Source of the DNA: Amanita rubescens
Taxonomy: Eukaryota; Basidiomycota; Agaricomycetes; Agaricales; Amanitaceae
DNA length: 64,000 nucleotides
Reading direction: 5' to 3'
Assembly: GCA_015039365.1 (NCBI GenBank)
Contig: WION01000200.1
Location: 37,541 to 101,540, forward strand
The notes under the pieces are model-generated. The model was given only the letters and a program-made list of their open reading frames with translations. It did not search any database and was not told the origin of the DNA. This document shows positions 1 through 9,979 of this stretch, piece after piece (positions within the stretch are counted from its first letter, which is position 1; the number at the start of each line of letters is the position of its first letter). The position numbers and the translations under genes were made by a program.

Positions 1-1830
1 CAATAGCTTGTGAGTGACATTGCACATGTTGTGAAAGGCAGTCTCATCACATCTTTTCCTATGACCAACAGGGAGTGAGTGACAGTGCACATTTTGTGAA
101 AGGCAGTCTCATCACATTTTTTCCTATAACCAACAGGTAGTGAGTGATATTGCACATTTTGTGAAAGGCAGTCTCATCAAATCTTTTGCTATGAATAACA
201 GGTTGTGAGTGAGATTGAACATTTTGAGAAAGGCAATCACATCACATCTTTTGCTATGACCAACAGCTTGTGAGTGACATTGCACATTTTGTGAAAGGCA
301 GTCTCATTGCATCTTTTTGTATGACCAACAGCAAGTGAGTGACATTGCACATTTTGTGAAAGGTAGTCTCATCACATCTTTTCCTATGACCAACAGCTTG
401 TGAGTGATATAGCACATTTTGTGAAAGGCAGTCTCATCACATCTTTTTGTAACCAATAGCAAGTGAGTTACATTGCACATTTTGTGAAAGGCAGTCTCAT
501 CACATCTCAACAGTTTGTGAGTGACATTGCACATTTGTGTAAGGTAGTCTTGTCACTATGACCAACAGCAAGTGAGTGACATCATACATTTTGTGAAGGG
601 CAGTTTCATCACATCTTTTCCTATGACCAACAGCTTGTGAGTAATATTGCACATTTTGTGAAAGGCAGTCTCATCACATCTTTTCCTATGACCAACAGCA
701 AGTGAGTGACATGGCACATTTTCTGAAAGGCAGTCTTGTCATATCTTTTGGTATGACCAACAGCAAGTGAGTGACATTGCACATTTTGTGAAAGGCAGTC
801 TCATCACATTTTTTCCTATAACCAACAGGTTGTGAGTGACATTGCACATTTTGTGAAAGGCAGTCACATCACATCTTTTGCTATGATGAACAGCTTGTGA
901 GTGGCATTGCACATCTTGTGAAAGGCAGTTTCATTACATCTTTTCCTATGACCAACAGCAAGTGAGTGACATTGCACATTTTGTGAAAGGCAGTCTCATC
1001 ACATCTTTTGGTATGTCCAACAGGGAGTGAGTGACATTGCACATTTAGTTAAAGGCTGTCTCATCACATCTTTTCATATGACCAACAGGTTGTGAGTGAC
1101 ATTGCACATTTTGTGAAAGGCAGTCACATGACATATTTTGCTGTCACCAACAGTTTGTGAGTGACATTGCACACAGACTTGCACACAGAAGTCTCATCAC
1201 ATCTTTTCCTATGACCAACAGCAAGTGAGTGACATTGCACATTTTGTGAAAGGCAGTTTCATCACATCCTTTCCTATACCAACAGCTTGTGAGTGACATT
1301 GCACATTTTGTGAAGGGCAGTCTCATCACTTATTTTGCTTTGACCAACAGCAAGTGAGTGACATTGCACATTTATTTTGTGAAAGGTAGTCTCATCACAT
1401 CTTTTCTATGACCAACAGTCTGTGAGTGACATTGCACATTTTGTGAAAGGCAGTCTTGTCACTATGACCAACAGCATGTGAGTGACATTGTACATTTTGT
1501 GAAAAGCAGTTTCTCACATCTTTTCCAATGACCAACAGCTTGTGAGTAATATTGCACATCCTGTGAAAGGCAGTCTTGTGGCAGTCCAAGTCTCATCACA
1601 TCTTTTCCCATGATCAACAGGAAGCAGTGAGTGACATTGCTCTTTTTTTGAAAGGCAGTCTCATTGCATCTTTTGATATTACCAACAGGGAGTGAGTGAC
1701 AATGCATATTTTGTGAAAGGCAGTCTCATCACATCTTTTCCTAGGACCAACAGGAAGTGAGTGACATTTCACATTTTGAGAAAGGCAGTCTCATCACATT
1801 GTTCCTATGATCAACAGCTTGTGAGTGATA
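1..1830 (+). repeat. Tandem intron-like minisatellite, 65-bp unit, about 29 units
   Basis: About 29 head-to-tail units that probably begin before the window. The consensus unit starts GTGAGTGACATTGCACA, ends CTATGACCAACAG (62 nt) and is followed by a variable 3-nt spacer. Spacers read in order include CTT, GGA, GTA, GTT, CAA, TTT, TCT, CAT and GAA; one is 6 nt (GAAGCA, near 1616). None is a stop triplet, the first base is never A and the last is always A or T. The unit opens with a fungal 5' splice-site consensus (GTGAGT) and closes with a pyrimidine-rich stretch and CAG. Bodies differ by substitutions and indels that are not multiples of three (for example the short units near 500-590 and 1440-1530). 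I saw no CpG in the array. It could be an ordinary minisatellite inside one large intron, or a run of separate introns. Confidence 0.9.
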
Positions 1831-2014
1831 TGTACATTAGAATGTTTTACTCTATCTCATTGATAGTCTGAAATTTTCTCCATTTTTGGAGACAGGGAAA
1901 GGCTGTTTGCAATCCAGGTATCTTGTTCTTTTATTATGTGGGTAGTACACAACTGATGCAATGCATCAAGCCTGCTGATTGCCAGATTTTAGTTTGTAAA
2001 TTATTCCTTTTCAT

Positions 2015-2290
2015 ATGTGGTATTTATCCTTAAAACTTCAAGCAATTATCATTATTGCCAAGCTATCCTTTTGGATCGATGCATCACTTCAGCTATCAGT
2101 AGCACAAGCCTTGTATCAATACAAGCAAAAAGGCTACATTCAAAAACTAAAGACTGACATTACTGCTGACCTTCTGCACTATGGTCATAAAGATTTGGTC
2201 ACATTGCTCTATAGGAAGGTGACTCACATTGATGGTGGGTCCTTTGTCTACTCATGCACTAGTACTTATGAACAATTTATGGCAGGGTGA
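2015..2290 (+). CDS. Probable C-terminal exon of an unidentified gene downstream of the 65-bp array
   Basis: Open frame ending in TGA at 2288-2290. The exon probably starts a little inside the given start, near 2030-2043, after an AG. The first part reads AIIIIAKLSFWIDA and resembles the last exon of the two G-domain genes in this window (AILICLEHSFWIV), which also follows directly behind an intron-like array. The rest (about 70 residues, ending TYEQFMAG) shows only weak similarity, chiefly a Cys-containing patch before the end. I infer that this is the terminal exon of a third gene with the same architecture whose 5' part lies left of the window. The family is not recognised. Base composition is AT-rich and CpG-poor like its surroundings. 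Confidence 0.45.
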   Translation: MWYLSLKLQAIIIIAKLSFWIDASLQLSVAQALYQYKQKGYIQKLKTDITADLLHYGHKDLVTLLYRKVTHIDGGSFVYSCTSTYEQFMAG

Positions 2291-3051
2291 AGTACCCAGC
2301 ATGCTTTTCAAGTGATTCAGTGTCTATATTGCCTTTGCATTGAGCTCATATTCATTTGTACATAGATCACTTCCAATCATATGCCTTCCTTTGGTTACTT
2401 ATCCATGTGTCTGAGCCTTTCTTTCTAATGATATGGTTATTTCCAATAAATTCAGTGACAAGTTTGATGTGGGTAAAATGTGTGTATAAATTATAATGGT
2501 GGCTACATAATAATTTATAGGGACCTATTTGAGTTTGGTTCCTGGCTTTAGGGTATACAGGGGGATTCAGGCTTTGATTTAGCATCAGCTGACATGGCAA
2601 AAGTCTGATCATGTCTGATTTAGTTCCAAGGCCATACTAGTGAAAGAAAGGCTTCAGTCTTATGCTCACCAGGTCAAGTGGGCACTTAATGTACTGATAC
2701 ATAGTTAAGATATGACTTCCAGGAACCATAATATGTACAAACAAACTGCACTAGGCATCAGCAAACAGGGGGAAAATCTGACAGCATCTGACTATGCTGG
2801 AACACTAGTTGTCTGATCTCTGGTTGTCTGGTTGTCTGACAAATGCTGGAACACTAGTTGTCTGACTGCCTGATTGTCAGACAACTTCTGGAATTGGCTC
2901 AGCATCAAGAGTTTCTTCTTGATCACCAAAATCCTGAAACAATTCTTCATGTCCATCTCAGAGTCTGAGATTTCAGATTCAGAAGTTGCTTCTTCTACTA
3001 GGTCTGCATTTTCATCCATTTCTGAAGGATTCAGAGATGGTGTGCAATTGT
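2291..3051. other. Gene-free stretch with a small direct repeat
   Basis: AT-rich, CpG-poor sequence with no convincing coding frame. The words CTGGAACACTAGTTGTCTG at 2797 and 2846 form a 49-bp-spaced direct repeat surrounded by GTTGTCTG iterations, which makes 2790-2890 low in complexity. The short frames here lack recognisable motifs. Confidence 0.6.
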
Positions 3052-3898
3052 TAGTGATTGGAGGTTCAGTTATGTAACCACAAATTAACCATAACTTAAC
3101 TGAACCTAACTGATAATTAACTGGTCAAGCAGTTAAGGTTAGGTCTTTCCCATGAATGAATTTAACCAGTTATGACTGGTTAAAATTACATAATATTCCC
3201 AGCTGGTAGAGCAGGTCATTAGTATCATTTTGAGCCCTTATTAATGTAATTTGGCCCAGTGGTTCATGAGATATGAAGTATTTTGAGGGGATGTCAAAAT
3301 TATTGTGTTTCCCATCAGCAATGTGGTCCATGACATGCAAAAAGCAATATACAGTTAGTTTCTCATGTTCAATCTGCTAGCTATTTCCCTCACCACACTC
3401 AGAAACATAGTTCTCTGGGATGCTGATGAGGAGCAAAGTTTTGCATGGCTGTCACTGAGGCTCTAATTTGTATGCAATTTTCATTATGTTTATCATTCTG
3501 TATTGGACAATATACTTCTGACTTAGGCTGTTGGCATTTGGGACTTGTTTCTGACTTACATATATTGATCAGTTATGAGCATCATAGACAACATTGCTAA
3601 TGGTAAACCAATCATCTTGACATCCCTCACAAAACACTTCATATCTCATGAACCACTGGTCCAAAGGGGTCAAAATGATGCTAATAACCTGCTCTACCAG
3701 GTTACATAATTTCAATTGGTTATAACCAGTCCAGTTAAGGTTAAGGAAATTCTGGGTCATTAGTTAATTGATCAGTTACAGTTAATCAATTTTGGGGCAA
3801 TTAACTGGACTTAACCTAACCTCACAACACTAATTATCAGTTAGGTTCAGTTAAGTTACGGTTAATTTGCAGTTACATAACTGGACCTCCAATCACTA
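3052..3898. mobile_element. hAT-like foldback element (MITE) with ~290-bp inverted arms
   Basis: The left arm (3052 to about 3345) and right arm (about 3580 to 3898) are long imperfect inverted repeats. The left end reads TAGTGATTGGAGGTTCAG and the reverse complement of the right end reads TAGTGATTGGAGGTCCAG. TAGTG termini fit the hAT superfamily. The flanking 8-mers GCAATTGT (3044-3051) and GCAACAAT (3899-3906) could be a diverged 8-bp target duplication (5 of 8 identical). No transposase is encoded in the ~235-bp centre, so the element would be non-autonomous. The arms have drifted, which indicates age. Confidence 0.72.
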
Positions 3899-4579
3899 GC
3901 AACAATAAGGATGTCAAAACCCTCAAGTTTGTCAGCTGCACTCCCTCATTCATTTTCTTGCATGGACATCTTTTTGTTCATACTCACAATCTTGCACACT
4001 TGTCATATTGTCTTGCAATCAATGCATCCCAGTGCTCTGGGTGGGACATGTTCTGACAGCACATGATGGGTTTCTGGCCCAGATTTCTCACTGGGCATGA
4101 GTCCTGGAAAGCCCACCACACAGCCAGGCTTGGGCCAGGCTTATTAGGGCAGGCAGGCTTAGGGCTTCAGGCCCAAGCCAGCACATGACTAATTTCACCA
4201 TTGCTTCTGCCATTCCCCACACACTACCATCTATTCCTGATGAGCAAGGGACATTTCCTTATACCAAGCAGTCAAATTGAACAGTCCAGAGGGGTGTGAC
4301 AGCAGTGGAGAGGAGAGGCTAAGCACTCCTGCAGAACTCCTGCTGTTGTGACATATATATCACTACTTGTCACAATCAGCCCAAGATTGAAGGCTCAATA
4401 TCTCAAAAACTGGACCACTGATTTCTTAGGTTGGTAAGTGGTATATGATAGCTTCCACTGATACAATAACATCTGGAGAAAGTGATGATATGTTTATAGC
4501 ATTAGTGTTATAAAACACTGTATAATGATCAAGTGGAGGTTTTAGGATGTGCTGAAGATATATCAGCTAATATTCCAGC
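3899..4579. other. Non-coding sequence between the foldback element and G-domain copy 1
   Basis: No gene seen. At 4110-4180 there is a short GC-richer patch with repeated GGCTTAGGGC/CAGGCTT words. Sequence from about 4540 upward is homologous, inverted, to the 3' end of the second G-domain copy near 60790; the duplication seems to end at the shared word TATATCTTCAGCACA. Confidence 0.6.
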
Positions 4580-7500
4580 TCAAAGAAAACTGGGACTGGA
4601 CTTACATAATAAATTGCTAAGAACTATTTTTCTGTATTCAGCACACTCTTCATCAGATGGGCAATGCTTTATAATGAACCAATCATTGATGCCCATTAAC
4701 CTTAAGTAGTTGTCCAAGTCTTGATTAACCAGTGCATGCTGGGTGTTGAGATAAAATTTCCAGGCCTTGGTGAACCCATCATTGGGATTGTAGCCTTGCT
4801 GGACAATCCAGAAGGAATGTTCAAGACAGATGAGGATTGCTGTACATGTAATGGTAAGAAACTGTAAATATAAGAAAAGGGTAGGATTAATCAGACCAGG
4901 GAAACAATGCAAAGAAGGCACCTATGTAATTGGGAATACTTAAGTTAAGGGAATGAAAAGAATGAAATATGATCTTACATTGAATTGAGTGTTCACAAGA
5001 CCCTGAACATTGTTCATCTGTGAAATTCATGCCTATTAATGAAGTAGGGCAAAGAGAGTAGGTGGGAGAAGACAGGTACAAACTAAACAAGTTGTGAGGG
5101 TGATGTCAGCAATTCAGGACTCAGAGGTGCACAGTGACTCACAAGCTGGATGGGATTTCATGGCAACATGTCAGCAATTTGAATTGAGCAAGGAGGCACA
5201 CAGTCACTCACAAACTGGATGGGATTTCATGGCAACATGTCAGCAATTCAAATTGAGCTAGGAGGCACACAGTCTGTTACAACATGGTACGGACTCCCGC
5301 ATTATGCTTACATGATACGTCGGACATGTTTATTTTCTTATGCCTACCTTACTCGTCGTCTCCCTTATGCTCGATTCATACGGACAAGCTCATTTCCTTA
5401 CTTATACCATTCCTTGTTCCACATATGACGCCGTCTTTATACTCCTTTCGTACTTACCATTATTCATTAATTAGTACGTCTCATTGTACTTGCTAGTATA
5501 AATACCGCATGTATTCTAGAGTCGAACCCTAAGTTCGACTTAGCTGTTTATTGTCGTCTGGCAATATAACCTTACTCTTAACTCAACTACCACAATCGTC
5601 CTCAGATCCTAAGTCAACGTCTTGACTTAGTATTGAACTTATAATCTTAACGTTTGACTTAAGACTTGTAATCGTAACTAGAGTTGCCGCTGCAACTTAG
5701 GTTGAGATTAACGAGTTCGTAACACAGTTGCTCACTTGCTGGATGAGATTTCATAGCAACATGTCAGTGATGAAAATATATAAAACCATATATTATAAAA
5801 CCATATATTATAATGATAATATATTGTAGATATTTCTTATCTTATCTTCTATCTTATCTTATCACAAGATAAGATAGAAGATAAGATACTGATAATCAAA
5901 TCTATACTAAAGGATATAGATTAAGTAGATATAAATACGCTTGCGTCATAGTTACTAGATATGATTCCTTATGAATCATATATCGTCATTCTACAGCAAT
6001 CTGTCAAGAATGAACTCTATAATATCTGTCATACAGCAATATGTCAGATATGACAGAACACTATAATTTCTGTCAATCATTATGACTAGGAATAGATCAT
6101 ATGATGAGTCAATATGATGATAGCTGTGTAATACAATACACACCTTATCATCCAATAGGATAAGGTCCGTAGATAGCATAGTTTACACTTATTTGTATCT
6201 CAGACAATATAAAAGGAGGGACAATTCGTTGTTCCCTCCTAACTTCTTACTCTCATCTACACATCTTATAGTTGAGCCTCAGCTCCTATAAAGTCCCTCA
6301 AATCAACCTCCCACCTTCACAGTAAGTCAGTTCCTTACTCAGTATCATGTATGCTGCGCTGCTGCGTTGGACTCCATGATGAGGAGTCTTCCAACTTCAT
6401 CAGTCAGCAATTCAAAATGAGCTAGGAGGCACACAGTCACTCACTCCCTGGATGGCAACATTTCAGGAATTAAATCAGGTGAAGGAGGTACACAGCAACT
6501 CACCTTCTAGATATGAGGTGAATCTTTTCTATCAATTTGGAATTCTCCATGTAACTTGCTTATTACCTCCTATACACTACATTCACAAGTTACCTTCCTG
6601 CCACTTTGAAATTCTTACATTTTCCCCCTTATCATTTGCATAATTAGTATATTGTCAAATTAGCTTAATGTCATACTCACATACTGAATATCCAGGTTAA
6701 GCTTTGTCATCAATATTTGATCATGATACTTACATCCTGAAATATCTCTCATCATCATCTTGGGCCCTGGCTCAAGCAGAAGTGGACACTCACATGATCC
6801 TTCTCAATTTCAGCCACAGCTCAAGAAAATGCATTCAATTTGCACACCTGCAAATAGCAATGTCCAAACCAAGATGCAGCTTTGTGAATCAAGTTGTACT
6901 TTGTTCATTTGAGCACTCAAATTTCTACAATTCAAGAAAAATTGTACCACTGTTGAGGTATCCTCAAAGATAAACCTGAAATAGAGAGATAAGTTGAAGC
7001 AACAGCAGACAAGTGGATACAGACTTGTTCACTGCATATGCAATGCAGACCTCTAGGTTATTCTGTTGGACAGTGACAAACAACATCTTCAGTGCCAAGT
7101 TGTCAATTGACACTGCTGTCTGTTTGATTAGTTCCCCAACTTGTTCCTGATGATTACCATTGTCCTCTTGGATGGCTGGACATGCTATAAGTCCCAAGAC
7201 CAGTTGCTAAAGGAGAAGAGACATACATTCAAATTGCACATATGCACAAGGTGGAAACTTGTAGCCCTTAAGTGGCTTCTCAAATTTCTTCTCCAAGGTA
7301 ACACAAGCAATTTCTCTATTCTTCTCGTCTTCTTCATTCCTATCATAGACTTGCATGATGAGATCATCAAATTTTGTGAAGATTGCCACAACTGGAACTG
7401 TCTGTGGTCAGTCATGGTGAAGAGTTTGGAGATTCTAAACAATCTTACCATTCCCACAATATTGCTCATTGAAGAACCTCTGTTCCAATTCCAATAATGG

Positions 7501-8202
7501 GCAAGATACATCCAGAGCAAAACAAAACCTGAATGCATTGTCAGTTGCACCACATAAAGGAAGGATATCATGATAACACACCATATTGCATGGATTTGGT
7601 CCTTTACCTCAGTTGCTTTTGCCTTCTCCCGTATGAAAGAGCATACATCCTGAAGTTCCTGCTCACCTCCTGCCTCGAAACCAGGAGAATCATGGAAGAT
7701 AAATTGTGGGTTACTCTGGAATGAAAACTCATCATGGACATTATGGTTCCCTCGCTACAGCATCAAAGTCAAAGACCTGTTTAGAGAAATGTGCAAGGAT
7801 CACCTTTGAGGTGGGGTTAATCTGTCAGTGATGGGGTGTCAGATGATAGTGGGGTATCAAGTGAAGCAGATATCTTACCTGGCTGTAAACTGGATCCCTC
7901 TTTGTATTGCAGACTCCCCGCTTCAGCAGCATCGTTTTACCAGCATTTGCTCTCCCGATAACGAGGATACGGAAGTGGGTGTACTTGGCCCGGATTTTCG
8001 CAGCTTCTAGTGCCGGGTCGGTTGTCATCATTGACACAGTGGGTGCTAGACTCTCAGCTGGAGGCATAGCAACGGTTGGAGGCGCCGAATTCGAGAGGCT
8101 AGGAGGCGTACTCAGGATCTGCGATCCCCGTCCGAACATCTTCTTCAGGCGATTGCGAAATCCCTTGGACTCTTTGGCAGTCTGCGACCGTTGGTCAGCC
8201 AT
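4580..8202 (-). CDS. AIG1-like G-domain protein, copy 1 (multi-exon)
   Basis: P-loop GTPase of the AIG1/septin-like class common in Agaricomycetes; it probably binds GTP, cellular role unknown. Exon 1 (8202 to about 7885) opens MADQRSQTAKESKGFRNRLK with a basic N-terminus, then a Ser/Pro-rich linker and the G1 motif GRANAGKT. Later exons carry G3 (DSPG, near 7690), G4 (TKFD, near 7370) and a helical stretch ending EYAVNK. After several short exons comes a small array of intron-like 69-bp units holding two solo LTRs (5105-6515). Then follow exons with CSGSCEHSIQ and a last exon containing AILICLEHSFWIV, stop at 4580. Exon 1 is CpG-rich; the rest is CpG-depleted. One codon (GGA) is inserted after the P-loop relative to copy 2. 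All recognised exon frames are open, so the gene may be functional. Exon borders are read by eye from GT/AG. Confidence 0.7.
5275..5724. mobile_element. Solo LTR (450 bp)
   Basis: Begins TGTTACAAC and ends GTTCGTAACA (TG..CA ends, TGTTAC/GTAACA inverted). Flanking 5-mers CAGTC (5270-5274) and CAGTT (5725-5729) fit a 5-bp target duplication with one change. The LTR interrupts a 69-bp unit. A TATA-like AGTATAAATACC lies near 5500. It contains CpG, unlike the DNA around it, so it inserted after or escaped the CpG loss. No internal retrotransposon region is present. Confidence 0.85.
5768..6402. mobile_element. Solo LTR (635 bp) of a second family
   Basis: Begins TGATGAAAATATA and ends AACTTCATCA (inverted TGATGAA/TTCATCA). 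It is flanked by a perfect 5-bp duplication GTCAG (5763-5767 and 6403-6407), inside a 69-bp unit. A TATA-like ACAATATAAAAGG lies near 6210. A near-perfect hairpin of about 22-bp arms made of ATCTTATCTT words lies near 5838-5888. Unrelated in sequence to the LTR at 5275-5724. Confidence 0.9.
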
Positions 8203-8236
8203 ATCGATGAGGGGAGGATATAAGAAGAGCTTTCAG

Positions 8237-8741
8237 TTTGGAAGGCGATCGTTACACAGTTCTCCCACGTTCACGTCCTCGCCCTCATCAACACGTTCTT
8301 CTTCTCGACAGGAGGTCTCTCAGACCTCAGCACCTACCAACCTGGAACTCCCTCGCTCATGTCCAACACGACCTCATCTTCCTCGGTTCCCAATCTTGTT
8401 CTCCCCACGGAAAACCCGCCGCTGCTGTCCTTCTTCCTCTCGTCGTCGTCGGCGCCATCGTGATCTGGGACATGGTCGAACGACGATGTCTCCTTTGCCA
8501 CCGACCTCGCCCTTCCACAGATTCTCGTCATACAGCCAGTACTTCCTGCGCCTCTCACGTAATCCATTCTGCTTATGCGCCGCCTGTTCTTTCTCTTCCT
8601 GCCGTGTGCAGTCACAAAGAAAACTCAGTCAAAGTCGACGTCAGCCTTCGTCCGCGGCAGGTTGTCTCACTCTCAGCCCGGGAGATATTTGCGTCAAGAT
8701 ACAGAGTGGTTAGGGCGACGACGACGTTCTCCCCGCTCTAG
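8237..8741. other. Conserved block upstream of G-domain copy 1
   Basis: This block and 55918-56390 (inverted) are clearly homologous. Reading + here, one frame in both copies encodes a hydrophobic stretch AVLLPLVVVGAIVIWDMVER (isoleucine for one valine in the other copy), which would make a transmembrane helix, followed by a Cys/Arg-rich segment. A second frame has an ATG followed by NTTSSSSVPNLVLPTENPP but stops soon after. On the opposite strand a frame with DHVPDHDGADDDERKK is also open in both copies. I cannot decide which strand, if any, is coding; it may only be the duplicated 5' flank or an uncalled upstream exon. Confidence 0.35.
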
Positions 8742-8789
8742 CTAGTAAGTTCACTCCTTCTCTTACAACGGATGATATCTAATCCACTA

Positions 8790-9360
8790 CCTCAGTGATG
8801 CGCACCGGATCATGTGCCTCTACAAACAACCCCCTCAGCCCGGTTTACGAATCTTCTTCGATAGTCGAAATTGAGGAATAATAGGCCGAGGGCGGAATTG
8901 GCACCGGCTGACTAGGTGCCCCACATTCCATATCCACTTCCTCCCTCAAACACTTATCCACATTTACCGCCACGCGATGCCCTGTGGTAAATTGTTCATA
9001 CCGCGTACCAAGCATATATGTAAACACTGCTCTCGTCCCGGCGCGGCGCGGTACTTGTCTTCTTTGATGAGGTACCACAATCTGGTAGCATAACCTGTCG
9101 ATGTTGCGTACCGTGAGTCGGTGGCCAGGAGCTTCAGTGGTCCCGAACTGTTCGCACCCGTCTGGGATCTGGATCCCCTCAAGGCCGTCATCGATCCCGT
9201 GACTATTGCACTTGACCTGCCTATCGCTGGCTTGGAGACGCTCAAGAGTCAAGAGGTAGGGAACAATGGGCTTCTACTTCAAAGTGGGTAAAGATCATTA
9301 CGCCGTGACGACCCGCCACGTCCTGTTCCCTGAAGACGAAAGTAATTCTCTTTCTTCATT
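8790..9360 (+). pseudogene. Remnant of an Agaricomycete chymotrypsin-like-fold hypothetical family
   Basis: The frame from about 9105 reads VAYRESVARSF, then PELFAPVWDLDPL, ALDLPIAGLETL, and after a shift FYFKVGKDHYAVTTRHVLFP. This pattern (RESV, LxxPIAG, then GFYF..VT.RHVLFP) is one I know from a family of Agaricomycete hypothetical proteins with a trypsin-like core; the His of RHV would be the catalytic one. About 4 extra bases (GTAG near 9262) break the frame just before GFYF, and the region upstream (8790-9100) is disrupted by stops. Downstream sequence to 9400 gives no continuing frame. I call it a decayed copy. The family assignment is from memory of motifs. Confidence 0.5.
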
Positions 9361-9979
9361 CTACCCCGACTCGTAGGATTCTCCCTCCCCTACCCCAAGT
9401 CGCTTGCCTCTCCTCTCGTATAAATACCACTCGGTTGTTACTCTCTCCATGCCAAATGGACATTATTATTGATGCCGTTTTAAATCACGCGTGATAAGTA
9501 AGCTGAAGTTCGATGCCTAGGTAACGCCATTTGGCTGCGCGACTCTTCTAGTTAACGTCCTCGGAAACTCCACGAATCGACTTTCTCTAACGACTTCTTA
9601 GAACTTCGCTCCTACGACTCGGGACTTTCGACTTTACTCCGATGTATGCACCATCGTCTGCCCTGTTTGAATGACGACGATGACGACATTGAAATAAGTT
9701 CGAAACGATGAGGATGCTGGTACTAAATGGCGTAGTCGTCTATAGCAAACCGTTGTAATCGATTCATCGATATCCGTCTGCGATTTTGTGCTTTAAATTC
9801 GCTCTACTTCGTCTTGAGCAACTTGGATTGGTCTAGATAAGGTTTCTTCGGAACACTCACAAACGGACAATAGACGATATAAAAATGTACGATTTCCAGG
9901 AATACTATATGTACAGAATGTTCACGGTCTGCTATGGATGACCGATGAAGCATCCCAAACAAAGGATTGAGGTACGAAC
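9361..9979. other. Non-coding or fully decayed sequence
   Basis: CpG-rich sequence with many stops in all frames. It may hold remains of the C-terminal part of the preceding protease-like gene, but no motif could be followed. A TATA-like GTATAAATACC occurs near 9418. Confidence 0.5.

Larger units (their letters stand above)
5105..6515 (-). repeat. Short 69-bp intron-like array in G-domain copy 1, split by two solo LTRs
   Basis: Read on the - strand: a first diverged unit (GTGAGTTGCTG...CCATCCAG, near 6510-6455), then consensus-like units with spacers GGA, CAA, TTT and CTT, then a last diverged unit (GTGAGTCACTG...TTGTTTAG, near 5130-5080). Consensus units match the large array at 58156-60212. 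Two LTR insertions interrupt the third and fourth stretches. Only about four consensus units are present, against about thirty in copy 2, while the diverged first and last units are shared by both copies. Confidence 0.8.

Noticed and set aside
304..1707. Short - strand frames with CNVTH and CWS repeats
   Set aside because: They are chance readings of the 65-bp tandem repeat, each broken after one to four units.
1..1830. CRISPR-like array
   Set aside because: Units are contiguous with only 3-nt spacers, the genome is eukaryotic and there are no cas genes.
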